From an uncultured bacterium (lineage in GTDB: Bacteria > Chloroflexota > Anaerolineae > J036 > Brachytrichaceae), in assembly GCA_903921365.1 (NCBI GenBank), contig CAIXPS010000292.1, positions 1-64,000 on the forward strand: 64,000 nucleotides of DNA, read 5' to 3'. Positions 34,772-44,719 of this stretch are shown here, piece by piece. The stretch's first letter is position 1. Every line of letters begins with the position of its first letter. The translations under genes were made by a program, and so were the position numbers. The notes beneath the pieces were generated by a model that searched no databases, had not been told where the DNA came from, and worked only from the letters and a program-made list of their open reading frames with translations.

Positions 34772-34828
34772 CATCTAATCCCCACTCAATGAACTCCCAT
34801 CTGCTCTCAGAGGTTTTGAGCCTACTGC

Positions 34829-37333
34829 TTACTTCTGGCGAGAGTTCAAGACGCGTTTAACCTCAAACACATTGCGTATATGGCTTAACTTGTTCAGTAT
34901 TGTTGCCACATTGCCTGTGCTGGAGACCTCCGTCTTAAGCCAGATGGTTACCTCGCCGGCTTTGGGGTCGGTGTGGATGATCTTGACATCGTTGATATTC
35001 ATGCCTTGCTCGGCCAGCACGCCAGACAGGTCGTGTAGCAGGCCAGGCCTGTCGATGGCAGTGATAAGGAACTGCACGGGGTAAGTGTCGCGAGATCCGC
35101 CGCCATACACCACTTCTATCAGGCGCGCCGGTTCTGCATTGGTGATATTGCGACATTCACGATGATGCACGCGAATGCCCTGTCCCCGCGTGATGTAACC
35201 GATGACAGGATCGCTTGGCAGCGGCGTGCAGCAAGGCGCTACATTTACGAGCAGCCCGCCGACACCCGACACATGCCATCCAACCTGCTTGATCTTCTCG
35301 GGGGGTTGCTGGCGCAGGAAATTAGGCACCATATTCGCCAGGGTGCCTTGTTCGCGTTCCCTTTCGCGGCGGTGCTCTTCTTCCATCACGCGACCACTGA
35401 TGCTGTCAATCGAGATCGTCCCGTAGCCGACTTTCTCGAGGAAGTCGGATGCCTTGTCTTTCTCGACCTTGAACAGTTTATAGATGTCGTCGATGGACAA
35501 CCAGTTAGTGACGCTGAGGCGCTTCATTTCGCGCTCGATCACTTCTTTGCCGGCAGCAATGTTCTGATCGCGATCCTGTTTGCGGAACCACTGACGAATC
35601 TTGTTCTTGGCATTGGCGGTGGCAACATAGCTGGGGTCGTGCAACCAGTCGCGACTCGGCGTGGCGTTCTGCTTTGTGATGATCTCAACCTGGTCGCCGT
35701 TGTGCAACTTGTGGGTTAACGGCTGGAACATGCCGTTGACGCGTCCGCCGCGGCAGTGATTGCCCAGGTCAGTGTGGATGTGAAACGCGAAGTCAAGAAT
35801 CGTCGAGCCATTCGGCAGTTCAAGCAGCTTGCCCTTCGGGGTGAAGCAGAAGACGGTATCCTTGAAATGATCCTGTTTGAGAGCGTCGACAAATGATGTC
35901 GCATCTTCCGATGTCGTGCTGATGGACTGGATTGCATCACGCAAACTGCTGAGTTTGCGTTGATAATCCGCCTCAAGCGGCGCGCTCTCCTTGTACAGCC
36001 AGTGCGCCGCGATGCCATACTCTGCAGCCTTGTGCATGGCAAGTGTGCGGATCTGGACTTCGAGCGGCTGACCATCATCGGCAATGACGGCGGTATGCAG
36101 GCTTTGATAGTGGTTGTCTTTGGGAACGGAGATATAGTCGTCAAATTCACCGGGTATCGGTTTCCACAATCGATGCACCACGCCAAGCACGCTGTAACAC
36201 TTCTGCACGCCTGGGTCCGCGCGCAGCCGGTCCCGCTCGGCCAGCTTGCGTCCGCGTTCGACCTGAGCCACATTTTTCCCCTCAGCAATGCCAATCAGCG
36301 ACTCTACGTCCGTGCCATCGACACCTGGCGCGAGAGCATCCTCTGGCTTTAGCTCATCCGCGGGCGGCAATACTTCATCGGGCGTTATTAACAATGGGTC
36401 AACGTCGATAACATCATCTTTGATGATCACACGGATGGCGCGCAGGTCGTTGAGCTGATCGAACGAGCGTTTCTTCGATTGCATCTTCCGCGCGATGCTG
36501 TGAATTTGTTTTGCTCGCCCGGTAACATCCACATTGACAATGCCGAACTCGCCCAGCTCTGCGTTTAGTTGTTCGATATAGTGGGCGATCTGCGCATCGC
36601 GTTCTTCCGCGCCCGCCGCGAGCAGGTTGCTGATGAAGTTGTAAGTATCCGGTTCGGCGTACTTGAAACCGAGATCCTCGAGTTGTTGCTTCCACTCCCA
36701 GATGCCAAGACGGCTCGCCAGCGGCGCGTATATTTCAAGCGTCTCCCGCGCGATCTTGCGCTGGCGCTCACGTGAAAGCGCATCCAGCGTTCGCATGTTG
36801 TGCAGCCGGTCTGCGAGCTTGATCAGCACGACGCGCACATCTTTGACAATCCCAAGGAGCATCTTGCGCAACGACTCGGCTTCGCGATCGGTGCGATACG
36901 TTATCGGATTGGTCTCAACCTCGTGACTGTTGGGAGGCGCCGCGGTTGCATCCACAATCTGTGGCGCGAAGTCCGCTTTGTGTTCTTCGCGCGCGCTCAG
37001 TTTCGTGACGGCGTCGACGAGGCTGGCGATTTCATCGCCAAACTGATCCGCGATATCAACAAGTGTGACAGTTGTGTCTTCCACAACATCGTGCATCAAT
37101 GCTGCAGCAAGTGTATTGGCATCGAGCCGCATTTTCGCAAGGATCGCTGCGACAGCGAGTGGATGGGTGATGTAGGGTTCGCCGGTGGAACGTTTCTGGA
37201 GGATGTGGGCGGCGTCTGCCACACGGTAGGCGCGATGAATTAACTCAAGACCGGCCCGGTCGATGCGGGGCGCGACGCAGGCCAGTAGCTCTTCTATGGA
37301 GCTGATACTGTAATCATCAACATCATCAGACAT
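34829..37333 (-). CDS. Bifunctional (p)ppGpp synthase/hydrolase (RelA/SpoT)
   Basis: 834 residues, longer than the usual 700-740. The hydrolase domain keeps its ligands (ITHPLA His57, HD at 81-82, RLHNM 176-180), so it should be active. The synthase domain has DLRAIRVI, EFDDYISVPKDNHYQSLHT and EVQIRT. TGS (about 497-560) and ACT (about 755-834) domains follow. The extra length comes from an insert of about 30 residues in the hydrolase domain (115-148) and one of about 65 in the synthase domain (308-375). It controls the stringent response. Confidence 0.92.
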   Translation of the reverse strand: MSDDVDDYSISSIEELLACVAPRIDRAGLELIHRAYRVADAAHILQKRSTGEPYITHPLAVAAILAKMRLDANTLAAALMHDVVEDTTVTLVDIADQFGDEIASLVDAVTKLSAREEHKADFAPQIVDATAAPPNSHEVETNPITYRTDREAESLRKMLLGIVKDVRVVLIKLADRLHNMRTLDALSRERQRKIARETLEIYAPLASRLGIWEWKQQLEDLGFKYAEPDTYNFISNLLAAGAEERDAQIAHYIEQLNAELGEFGIVNVDVTGRAKQIHSIARKMQSKKRSFDQLNDLRAIRVIIKDDVIDVDPLLITPDEVLPPADELKPEDALAPGVDGTDVESLIGIAEGKNVAQVERGRKLAERDRLRADPGVQKCYSVLGVVHRLWKPIPGEFDDYISVPKDNHYQSLHTAVIADDGQPLEVQIRTLAMHKAAEYGIAAHWLYKESAPLEADYQRKLSSLRDAIQSISTTSEDATSFVDALKQDHFKDTVFCFTPKGKLLELPNGSTILDFAFHIHTDLGNHCRGGRVNGMFQPLTHKLHNGDQVEIITKQNATPSRDWLHDPSYVATANAKNKIRQWFRKQDRDQNIAAGKEVIEREMKRLSVTNWLSIDDIYKLFKVEKDKASDFLEKVGYGTISIDSISGRVMEEEHRREREREQGTLANMVPNFLRQQPPEKIKQVGWHVSGVGGLLVNVAPCCTPLPSDPVIGYITRGQGIRVHHRECRNITNAEPARLIEVVYGGGSRDTYPVQFLITAIDRPGLLHDLSGVLAEQGMNINDVKIIHTDPKAGEVTIWLKTEVSSTGNVATILNKLSHIRNVFEVKRVLNSRQK

Positions 37334-37455
37334 AACCCATAACCAATGTGCGCAATATCCATCATAGGGAGAATCCGATTACCGATTCTCCCTATTTTAA
37401 CCGATAAACACCGCGCACACTGTGACTACAAGCCGGCGCACCCGGAGGGCGTCGT

Positions 37456-40400
37456 TTATTTCTTGCGTGGGAATCGCGTCATCACTGTTGCTGCGTCTGC
37501 GACCATGGCTTTGCTGCCCAATGGCGCGAGCGAGGTCAGGGGCGCCGGCATGCGATCTGGGATGGCGAGGATGAATATCTGCGTGCCTTCCTTCGCGCCC
37601 AATCCCACATCGATCGCTGCCATACCGAGCAGGAATCCCTCTGAGTCGAGCGCGCATGATGTGACCGTGCCGATGACGCGCCCGCGATTGTCGAGGACGG
37701 GATCGCCAAGTTTTGGCATGCGCACACCCTTCTCAACCATGCGGAAGCGCGACAGCTTGACCGCTGATTTAGCAGCCTTTTCGTAATAGGCTCCTTTGCC
37801 TACGAAGAACGGTTTGTATGACTTCACATAGCCGGCGAAGCCGATCTGTGACGGCCCAAGGTTCATCGGCCCAGCCAATTCGTGACCATACAGCGGCAGA
37901 CCTGCTTCTGTGCGCGTGCTGTCGCGCGCCGCCAGCCCAGTTGGTTTGACGCCAAACGCTGCGCCTGTTTTTAAGATGGCGTCCCACAATGCCGCTGACT
38001 GGTCGGGGTGGATAAAAACCTCGTAGCCCAGTGATTCGCCGGTGTAACCGGTGCGCGAGATGTAAACGTCAAACCCGTTCAAGGTGGCTCGTAAGATACC
38101 CGCGCGCTGGAGTTGTGATAGACGGTGGCGGCTGTCAGCACTGTCGAGCAAGGTTGAGAGTGTCTTCAGCGACGCCGGCCCTTGCAGTGCGATGTCCACC
38201 CGCATCTCTGCGCCGACTGCCGGACTGCGCAGGTCGCGCAACACGCATTGGGGGATGCCGTACTTGCCGGCGGAGTTGATCGCGTTCAGCCATGCCCAAT
38301 CCTTGTCGTTGTTCGCAGCGTTGACGACGACCAGATATCGCTCGATTTCCGTCCGATAGATCATGATGTCGTCGATGACATCGCCATTGGCGTCGAGTAG
38401 ATATGCGTATTGCGATGCGCCGACCAGGACATCATTTACATCATTCGTCGAGACGGCATTGAGGAATTCGCGCGCGTTTGGCCCGCTCGCTTCAAGCACG
38501 CCCATGTGGGTTACATCGAACAGTCCGGCCGCCTTGCGAACAGCGGCGTGTTCCTCGCTGACGGATGAACCACCATACCAGACAGGCATCTCGTACCCGG
38601 CAAATGGCGCCAGTTTTGCGCCCAGACGCTTGTGTGTGTCGTAAAGGGTGGTGCGCTTCAAACCGGAATCAGCGCGCGTTTCGGCCAGCACAGGTTGAAG
38701 ATCGGTGAAGGGGGATTGAGCACTGCTGTATTCGGGCAGTGCAGAGCGGCCGATGAAAAATGGTTTGCCGGCAGACACGCTTGATGCGCCCAATTCTGAT
38801 GGGAGGGCGCTCGCATCGAACCCATGCGCGTCCGTTACTTTGACAATCACCGGCCCCGGCAGTTTGGCGTGCGCGTCGTGCTGGTCAAACATCACATAGC
38901 CGTCGGACAACGCGCGGAACCACTGCGCGACGCGGGTCGCATTCTCGGCGGGGACGGCGACATGATAGCTGCCGCCCGCATTCAACACAATGGCTGGCGA
39001 CATACGCGCGCCTGTCGGTTCGAGTATCCAGGCTGATTGAGTCTCTTCGGCGCTCAGCAGGCTGACGTCGCTTGTCACGGCGTTTTGCAGGAAGCTGCGC
39101 GCATGTTCACCGCTGACATCGATGGATCGCAGTGCGCCAGACTGGACGGGTTTGGCGTTTACCGATGTCCACACATGCGGGTAAGTATCAGTCGGGATCG
39201 TTGCGTCGGTTCCAGCCTTTTGCGCAAGCACGCTGATTCGGCCGGCGCCTTCAACCAGATTGTCGAACGCGACCTTTGCGCGATAGGAGGTGGTGCGTGG
39301 GCTGACGTAGGTGTAGGGGCGGGCTGTCTTGAGAACCAATGCGACGACGTTCGCGATCTCGCACATGTCGGCTTCTTTCAGCCCGCGCTGGGTCACCCAG
39401 GGTGTTCCGAAGCGCACTGCGCTCGGTCGGGTGGCGTCGCGGTCTCCGGGAATCGTGTTGCGGTTGCACACGATGTTGGCGAGGTCGAGGATGCGCGCCG
39501 CGGCATCACCCATCAATCGCTCTCCATTGTGCGAGGCGATGGATTTGCAGTCCAGCACGACCAGATGTGTGTTGGTGCCGTTGTGAACCACGCGCATCCC
39601 ATTCGCCTTAAAGCCATCCGAGAGCGCTAGTGCGTTTGCCGCGACCTGGCGCTGCAGCAGTTTGTATTCGGGGCGCTGGGCGAGATTGAACGCAACGGCA
39701 ATGGCCGCAACCTTGTTGATGTGCGGGCCGCCTTGTTCGCCGGGGAAGACGGCACGGTCGATCTTGCGCGCAATTTCTTCGTCGGTGCTGACGATCACAG
39801 CGCCGCGCGGGCCCATCAGCGTCTTGTGGGTGGTAAAGGTGGTCACGTGCGCCACACCGACGGGGTTCGGATACACGCCGGCAATCGCCAGACCGGCAAC
39901 GTGCGAAATATCTGCCAGCAAAAACGCGCCCACAGCATCCGCAATCTCGCGAAACTTCTTGAAGTCGGGCGCCCACGGGTATGAGGTATAGCCCGCGATG
40001 ATCATCTTCGGCTTTTCCTTCATCGCAGTGTCGTAGATCGCATCGTAGTCCAGCAGTTCGGTTTTCTCGTTGACGCGATAGAACACGATGCGATGGTGGC
40101 GACCGCTGTGGTTCACCGGGCTGCCGTGTGACAGATGGCCGCCATGCAGCAAATCGAGCCCCATGACCGTGTCGCCTTCATTGACCAGCGCTTCATAAAC
40201 GGAGGTGTTTGCGATTGCGCCAGACAGCGGCTGGACGTTCAGGAATACCTGATCGGGGGTCATCCCGGGCGGACAGAACAACTCGGCTCCGCGCCGGCGC
40301 GCCAGCGATTCGACCGTATTGGCATATTCGACGCCCTTGTAGTAACGTCGATCTGCATAGCGCCGGTACAGCCCTAGTTGCACGTCGTAATCAAGCAGGC

Positions 40401-40617
40401 CGTGTTCGTCGAGTCCGTGCGCGTCCGGGTGGGGATACCCTTCCGCGTATAGGTTCTGCAGCACTGATCCTTCGGCTTCCAGCACCGCAGCAGGCGCCGA
40501 GGATTCGCTGGCGATCATGATGAGTTTCGAAAACTGACGGGCATGTTCGTGCTGGATCAATTCCGCAATCGCGGGATCGATTGTTGCCAGGTCGCCTCGC
40601 ACAAGAAAATCTGTCAC
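37456..40617 (-). CDS. Serine hydroxymethyltransferase fused to glycine-cleavage T protein
   Basis: 1053 residues in one open frame. Residues 1-440 are SHMT (GlyA) with the PLP lysine K265 in TTHKTLMGPRGA; the segment 62-92 is an unusual insert near the N-terminus. Residues 652-1040 are GcvT, from LKRTTLYDTHKRLGAKLAPF, with the catalytic Asp in STNDVNDV. Residues 484-645 look like a degenerate GcvT/YgfZ-type N-terminal domain: SGEHARSFLQNAVTSDV (502-518) mirrors SGPNAREFLNAVSTNDV (711-727). SHMT and GcvT share tetrahydrofolate, so methylene-THF made by one can be used by the other. GTG start at 40617 behind GAGGAG. Two exact 8-bp repeats (GTTAATAC, 40633-40648) lie upstream. GcvH and GcvP are not in the window. 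Confidence 0.9.
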   Translation of the reverse strand: MTDFLVRGDLATIDPAIAELIQHEHARQFSKLIMIASESSAPAAVLEAEGSVLQNLYAEGYPHPDAHGLDEHGLLDYDVQLGLYRRYADRRYYKGVEYANTVESLARRRGAELFCPPGMTPDQVFLNVQPLSGAIANTSVYEALVNEGDTVMGLDLLHGGHLSHGSPVNHSGRHHRIVFYRVNEKTELLDYDAIYDTAMKEKPKMIIAGYTSYPWAPDFKKFREIADAVGAFLLADISHVAGLAIAGVYPNPVGVAHVTTFTTHKTLMGPRGAVIVSTDEEIARKIDRAVFPGEQGGPHINKVAAIAVAFNLAQRPEYKLLQRQVAANALALSDGFKANGMRVVHNGTNTHLVVLDCKSIASHNGERLMGDAAARILDLANIVCNRNTIPGDRDATRPSAVRFGTPWVTQRGLKEADMCEIANVVALVLKTARPYTYVSPRTTSYRAKVAFDNLVEGAGRISVLAQKAGTDATIPTDTYPHVWTSVNAKPVQSGALRSIDVSGEHARSFLQNAVTSDVSLLSAEETQSAWILEPTGARMSPAIVLNAGGSYHVAVPAENATRVAQWFRALSDGYVMFDQHDAHAKLPGPVIVKVTDAHGFDASALPSELGASSVSAGKPFFIGRSALPEYSSAQSPFTDLQPVLAETRADSGLKRTTLYDTHKRLGAKLAPFAGYEMPVWYGGSSVSEEHAAVRKAAGLFDVTHMGVLEASGPNAREFLNAVSTNDVNDVLVGASQYAYLLDANGDVIDDIMIYRTEIERYLVVVNAANNDKDWAWLNAINSAGKYGIPQCVLRDLRSPAVGAEMRVDIALQGPASLKTLSTLLDSADSRHRLSQLQRAGILRATLNGFDVYISRTGYTGESLGYEVFIHPDQSAALWDAILKTGAAFGVKPTGLAARDSTRTEAGLPLYGHELAGPMNLGPSQIGFAGYVKSYKPFFVGKGAYYEKAAKSAVKLSRFRMVEKGVRMPKLGDPVLDNRGRVIGTVTSCALDSEGFLLGMAAIDVGLGAKEGTQIFILAIPDRMPAPLTSLAPLGSKAMVADAATVMTRFPRKK

Positions 40618-40807
40618 TGGGTTAAGCTCCTCGTTAATACGTTAATACGTTTATGCCATGTCAATGCCACATCGTTGGCGGGTATCGCCCTGTTGAGTGG
40701 TCATTGTGATATCGGATTTTATGGGCGGATTGTAGCACTGAGCCACTGGCGTGATCGGCGTTCCGTGCGCATAATACTTGTATCGAAGGATTCACAAGGT
40801 GTGACTG

Positions 40808-41779
40808 ATGAAACGAATTGCAGTATTGACATCGGGCGGAGATGCGCCTGGCATGAACGCAGCGATTCGCGCCGTGGCGCGATGTTCGATCGCCCAGGGT
40901 TGGGAGGTATACGGCGTCCACCAGGGCTATGCGGGTTTAATCGACGGCGACTTCAGGCCGATGACAGCCCGATCCGTTGGCGGCATCCTGCAGCTTGGCG
41001 GCACGATCCTCGGCAGCGCGCGTTCGCCGGAGTTCAAAACCGAAGAGGGGCGACTGAAGGCGCTATGGGAGCTGCGCCAGAAGGAAATTGACGCTGTGGT
41101 CGTCATCGGCGGTAATGGCTCGCAAACGGGCGCACACGCGTTGTCGCAGATGGGATTTCCGGTGGTGGGCGTGGCGTCGACCATCGATAACGACCTGTTG
41201 GGCAGTGACATTACGATCGGTGTCGATACTGCGCTTAACATCGCGCTTGAGGCGATCGACCGGTTGAAGACAACGGCGTCATCGCATCAGCGCGCCTTTC
41301 TGGTGGAGGTGATGGGGCGTAACTGCGGCTATCTGGCATTAATGGCAGGCATTGCCGGCGGCGCCGAAGCCATCTTGATTCCTGAAATCGAGACTGAACC
41401 CGAGCAGGTGGTGCAGATTTTCAGAAACGCGTACGAGCGCGGCAAGACGCATGCCTGTGCTGTCGTGGCCGAGGGCGCGAAGTATAACGCGCAGAAACTG
41501 GCGGATTACTTTCAGGTGCACAGGGCGCATATCGGGTTTGAGTTGCGCACCTCCACCCTGGGCTACGTTCAGCGCGGCGGCGCGCCAACTGCTTACGATC
41601 GCCTCCTGGCCAGCCGGCTGGGCGCGGGTGCAGTCGCAGCGCTGACACGCAATGAAACAGGCGTGCTGGTTGGCATGATCCAGAGCCGCATCGTCACCAC
41701 GCCGCTGGACAAGGTGGTGGGAGCGCTCAAGCCCATCGATCCGGATCTGTTTGAACTAGCCAAGGTGCTCGATACTTAG
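40808..41779 (+). CDS. pfkA: 6-phosphofructokinase
   Basis: 323 residues, normal for the ATP-dependent bacterial type. The fold motifs are TSGGDAPGMNAAIRA at the start, the TIDND motif with the catalytic Asp127 and Asp129, and EVMGRNCGYLAL. At residues 101-105 the motif is GGNGS instead of GGDGS, so the Mg-binding Asp103 is Asn. Gly104 is kept, which favours ATP over pyrophosphate. It phosphorylates fructose-6-phosphate, the committed step of glycolysis. AAGG lies 8 bases before the ATG, and TAATAC (40772-40777) is a possible -10. Confidence 0.88.
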   Translation: MKRIAVLTSGGDAPGMNAAIRAVARCSIAQGWEVYGVHQGYAGLIDGDFRPMTARSVGGILQLGGTILGSARSPEFKTEEGRLKALWELRQKEIDAVVVIGGNGSQTGAHALSQMGFPVVGVASTIDNDLLGSDITIGVDTALNIALEAIDRLKTTASSHQRAFLVEVMGRNCGYLALMAGIAGGAEAILIPEIETEPEQVVQIFRNAYERGKTHACAVVAEGAKYNAQKLADYFQVHRAHIGFELRTSTLGYVQRGGAPTAYDRLLASRLGAGAVAALTRNETGVLVGMIQSRIVTTPLDKVVGALKPIDPDLFELAKVLDT

Positions 41780-41811
41780 CAGCACAGTCGCATCATGTAT
41801 CATCCAGCAAC

Positions 41812-43704
41812 ATGCGTAGCGTAGCTCTCCGGTTTGTCGTTTTTCTGGTCGTTATCATCAGCCTCGTCAGCCAGCCGGTTGTTACATCGCTGGCTGCGGC
41901 GCCCCCTCCGCCTAAGGCGGCGGCTGCCGCGTGGGCTGCGACGCTCAATGGCGCCAGCGCCGACATGATCATCACCGCGCCGGGATATCCGGATTTGTCA
42001 CCGGCGCGAAACCTGGCTACGAAAGAAGAAAAGACTCGCTTTGTATACGATACATTAACGCATTACGCCGATCAGTCTCAGGCGGGATTGCGCAAAGACC
42101 TGGAGTTGCATCATATTGCTCACCAGGTGCTCTGGATCAGCAATGGCATCTGGGTGCCTGCGATGGATCGCGCAACACTGCTGCGGCTGTCCACGCGCAC
42201 TGATGTGGCGCATATCGATCTAGACGTAAAATCGCCAGGCATACAGACGCAGGCTTTGGCGCGTCTGAGCCCCGCTGTGGCCCTCTCAATCGTTGACCGA
42301 CCGTTTGTGGCGGCGCCGCAGACAGTGGAGTGGGGCGTGTCGAAGGTGAACGCGCCGCAGGTCTGGGCGATGGGTTATACAGGGCAGGGCATCGTCCTGG
42401 CCGACCTCGATACCGGCGTGATGTGGGCCCACCCGGCCTTGCAGCCCAAATACCGCGGTTGGAACGGCATTACCGCGACTCATGATTACAACTGGTACGA
42501 TCCGACTGGGAAGTCGGCATCGATACCGACAGATGATAACGGACATGGGACGCATACCACCGGTAGTCTGGTGGGCGACGACGGGACTGGTAACCAGGTT
42601 GGCGTTGCACCCGGTGCACAGTGGATCGCATGTCGGAACATGGATGCAGGCCAGGGAAGTGTGGCGTTATACACCGCATGTTTTCAATTTGCATTAGCGC
42701 CAGGGGATGCCAATGGGAGTAATGCGAACCCATCTCGCGCGGCTGATATTACCAGTAACTCGTGGACGTGCTGGGGTGGTTCTCCATGGAATGAAGTTGG
42801 ATGTTATGAACCAGCAGCTCTTTTGACCGTGACTCAGGCATTGCGCACCGCAGGGATTATGGTTGTCGCCGCGGCCGGCAATGAGGGTCCAGGTTGCAGT
42901 ACGGTCGGACATGCTCCTGGCACATACGACGGCGCTTTCTCCATCGGTGCGATCGACAGCACCAACGCAATAGCAGGTTTCAGCAGTCGCGGCCCATCGA
43001 CTTATTCCGGGCATATGAAACCAAACATTGTGGCGCCAGGAGTGGATGTCAATTCAAGTCTTAATGGCGGCGGGTATGGGCCAAAGAGCGGCACCAGTAT
43101 GGCCACACCACATGTCGCCGGCGTGGCAGCACTGTTGTGGTCTGCGGCGCCTTGGTTGCGCGGTAATGTTGATGAAACTGAGGCCGTGCTCACCAGCACA
43201 GCGCACGCCTTGACGAATGCGACGACCTGTGGCGGCGTGCCCGGTTCGAGTGTGCCAAACAACACCTTTGGCTATGGGCTGATCAATGCTCAGGCGGCGG
43301 TCAACGAGGCGCGCGCGATTGTGCCACAGGCCTATTCACATTTCCTATATAACAGCAACCTGGACGTTTCCTTTGACTACGTTGTAGAGAACACGAGCCT
43401 TCAGACGCGTAGCAACGTAATCCTCACCGCGACAATTCCAGCGTCTTCAGGAGTGGTGTCAGTTACGAGCGGGGGCATGAGAGTTGGTGCCATCGTGTCG
43501 TGGACACTTGGCAGTCTTTTGCCGGATCAGATCATAACCAGAAGCCTGGTGGTGTTGCCATTGCAGGTTGGCGACATGGTTAGTCATGTTGGCGCAGTGT
43601 ACGATGGCATCGTGTCACGACGAGTTGTTCCCGGGGCCGATACCATCATAACCGTCATCAGCCCCCCTAAACGCTTACTCCTTCTTCTAGTCATGCGCTC
43701 ATGA
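41812..43704 (+). CDS. Secreted subtilisin-family serine protease (S8)
   Basis: 630 residues. A signal peptide (about 1-29), an N-terminal prodomain, then the catalytic triad: Asp in VLADLDTGVMWAHP, His in DDNGHGTHTTG, Ser in GTSMATPHVAG, with the oxyanion Asn in AAAGNEGP. A beta-sandwich DUF11-like domain follows. The last residues, SPPKRLLLLLVMRS, form a hydrophobic tail ending in Arg, similar to the end of the protein at 62671. TATCAT ends 8 bases before the ATG. Confidence 0.88.
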   Translation: MRSVALRFVVFLVVIISLVSQPVVTSLAAAPPPPKAAAAAWAATLNGASADMIITAPGYPDLSPARNLATKEEKTRFVYDTLTHYADQSQAGLRKDLELHHIAHQVLWISNGIWVPAMDRATLLRLSTRTDVAHIDLDVKSPGIQTQALARLSPAVALSIVDRPFVAAPQTVEWGVSKVNAPQVWAMGYTGQGIVLADLDTGVMWAHPALQPKYRGWNGITATHDYNWYDPTGKSASIPTDDNGHGTHTTGSLVGDDGTGNQVGVAPGAQWIACRNMDAGQGSVALYTACFQFALAPGDANGSNANPSRAADITSNSWTCWGGSPWNEVGCYEPAALLTVTQALRTAGIMVVAAAGNEGPGCSTVGHAPGTYDGAFSIGAIDSTNAIAGFSSRGPSTYSGHMKPNIVAPGVDVNSSLNGGGYGPKSGTSMATPHVAGVAALLWSAAPWLRGNVDETEAVLTSTAHALTNATTCGGVPGSSVPNNTFGYGLINAQAAVNEARAIVPQAYSHFLYNSNLDVSFDYVVENTSLQTRSNVILTATIPASSGVVSVTSGGMRVGAIVSWTLGSLLPDQIITRSLVVLPLQVGDMVSHVGAVYDGIVSRRVVPGADTIITVISPPKRLLLLLVMRS

Positions 43705-43765
43705 CATCTATATACATCGTGTCCTATGCGAACATGACCTCCCTATTCTGGACGGTTGCACTGGG

Positions 43766-44716
43766 ATGAAGAACATCGCGCATTTCATGAGTGGGCTGGC
43801 GCTGGCGTCGTTTGTGCCTGGCGTGATGGAAGATGCGGCGCGCGGGTCGTTGTTGATTGCGCTGGGTGGACTCTGCGCAATGCTCCCCGATACGTTTGAC
43901 TTCAAGTTTGTCAGATATCTGGAACGGGCGGACGCGGCTATTGTTCCAGATGTCGCGAGCCCTGATGCGCAAACGATGGCCGATCAGATTGCTGAGCAGA
44001 TGTGGCTGGCAGTGAATCGAAACCGCGCGCGCGTCGTACATCTGCACCCGGCGCGTCGTTCGGTCAGCGAGTGGGTCTTGTATAGCGTAAGGTTTGACGC
44101 TCAATACGGCGACGTTATCGTCACGCTCGACCAGGACGGCTCCACTGGTCAGGCGCATGTCGGGCCGATCGATTACACCTACGACGGCGCCTTGCACATT
44201 GAGGAACTCGGTTCCACGTCGCTGCGGTTCAGCCCGAACGGGGCGATGGTGCGCGTCGAGTTTCTACCGTGGCACCGCGTGTGGACGCATTCGCTGCTCA
44301 TTGCCATCTTGCTCGGACTGATTTTCGGAATGGTGTTGGAGCCGCGCGCCGGGATTGTGGCGTTCCTCGGTTATGCTGTGCATGTCATGGAAGATCAACT
44401 GGGTTATATGGGGTCTGCGCTGTTGGCGCCGCTCAGCTTTAAGCGCAGTAATGGGGCGGGCTGGCTGCATTCCGGGGATGCCATTCCCAATATCGTGACG
44501 GTGTGGTTGTCGCTGTCACTGTTATTGTTGAATATGGATCAAGTCCGGCAAACGCCCGTAATCTCAGTCGGCCCGTACCTGGGATTCGCTGTGATTTTGC
44601 CGTGCGTCGTGCTGATCATCGTGTATGCGCGCAGGCGCTGGCGTCAGCACCTGACGCAACTGGAGGCGGAGCGTCAGAGAGACATCGTCGCAGAGGCACA
44701 GGAGTACCAGGCCTGA
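43766..44716 (+). CDS. Membrane-bound metal-dependent hydrolase (YdjM/DUF457-like)
   Basis: 316 residues. The family metal motif is spread over an N-terminal HFMSGLALA, LPDTFDFK, and RVWTHSLLIAILLG plus YAVHVMEDQLG in membrane helices. A soluble insert (about 55-165) separates the first and second metal motifs. The role of the family is unclear (phospholipid or LexA-linked functions have been suggested). The end is 3 bases from the stop of the convergent gene at 44720. Confidence 0.7.
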   Translation: MKNIAHFMSGLALASFVPGVMEDAARGSLLIALGGLCAMLPDTFDFKFVRYLERADAAIVPDVASPDAQTMADQIAEQMWLAVNRNRARVVHLHPARRSVSEWVLYSVRFDAQYGDVIVTLDQDGSTGQAHVGPIDYTYDGALHIEELGSTSLRFSPNGAMVRVEFLPWHRVWTHSLLIAILLGLIFGMVLEPRAGIVAFLGYAVHVMEDQLGYMGSALLAPLSFKRSNGAGWLHSGDAIPNIVTVWLSLSLLLLNMDQVRQTPVISVGPYLGFAVILPCVVLIIVYARRRWRQHLTQLEAERQRDIVAEAQEYQA

Positions 44717-44719
44717 GCG

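Noticed and set aside
40618-40807. Glycine riboswitch before the SHMT-GcvT gene
   Set aside because: I searched the leader for the conserved glycine aptamer cores and saw none; only an 8-bp repeat and an SD are present.
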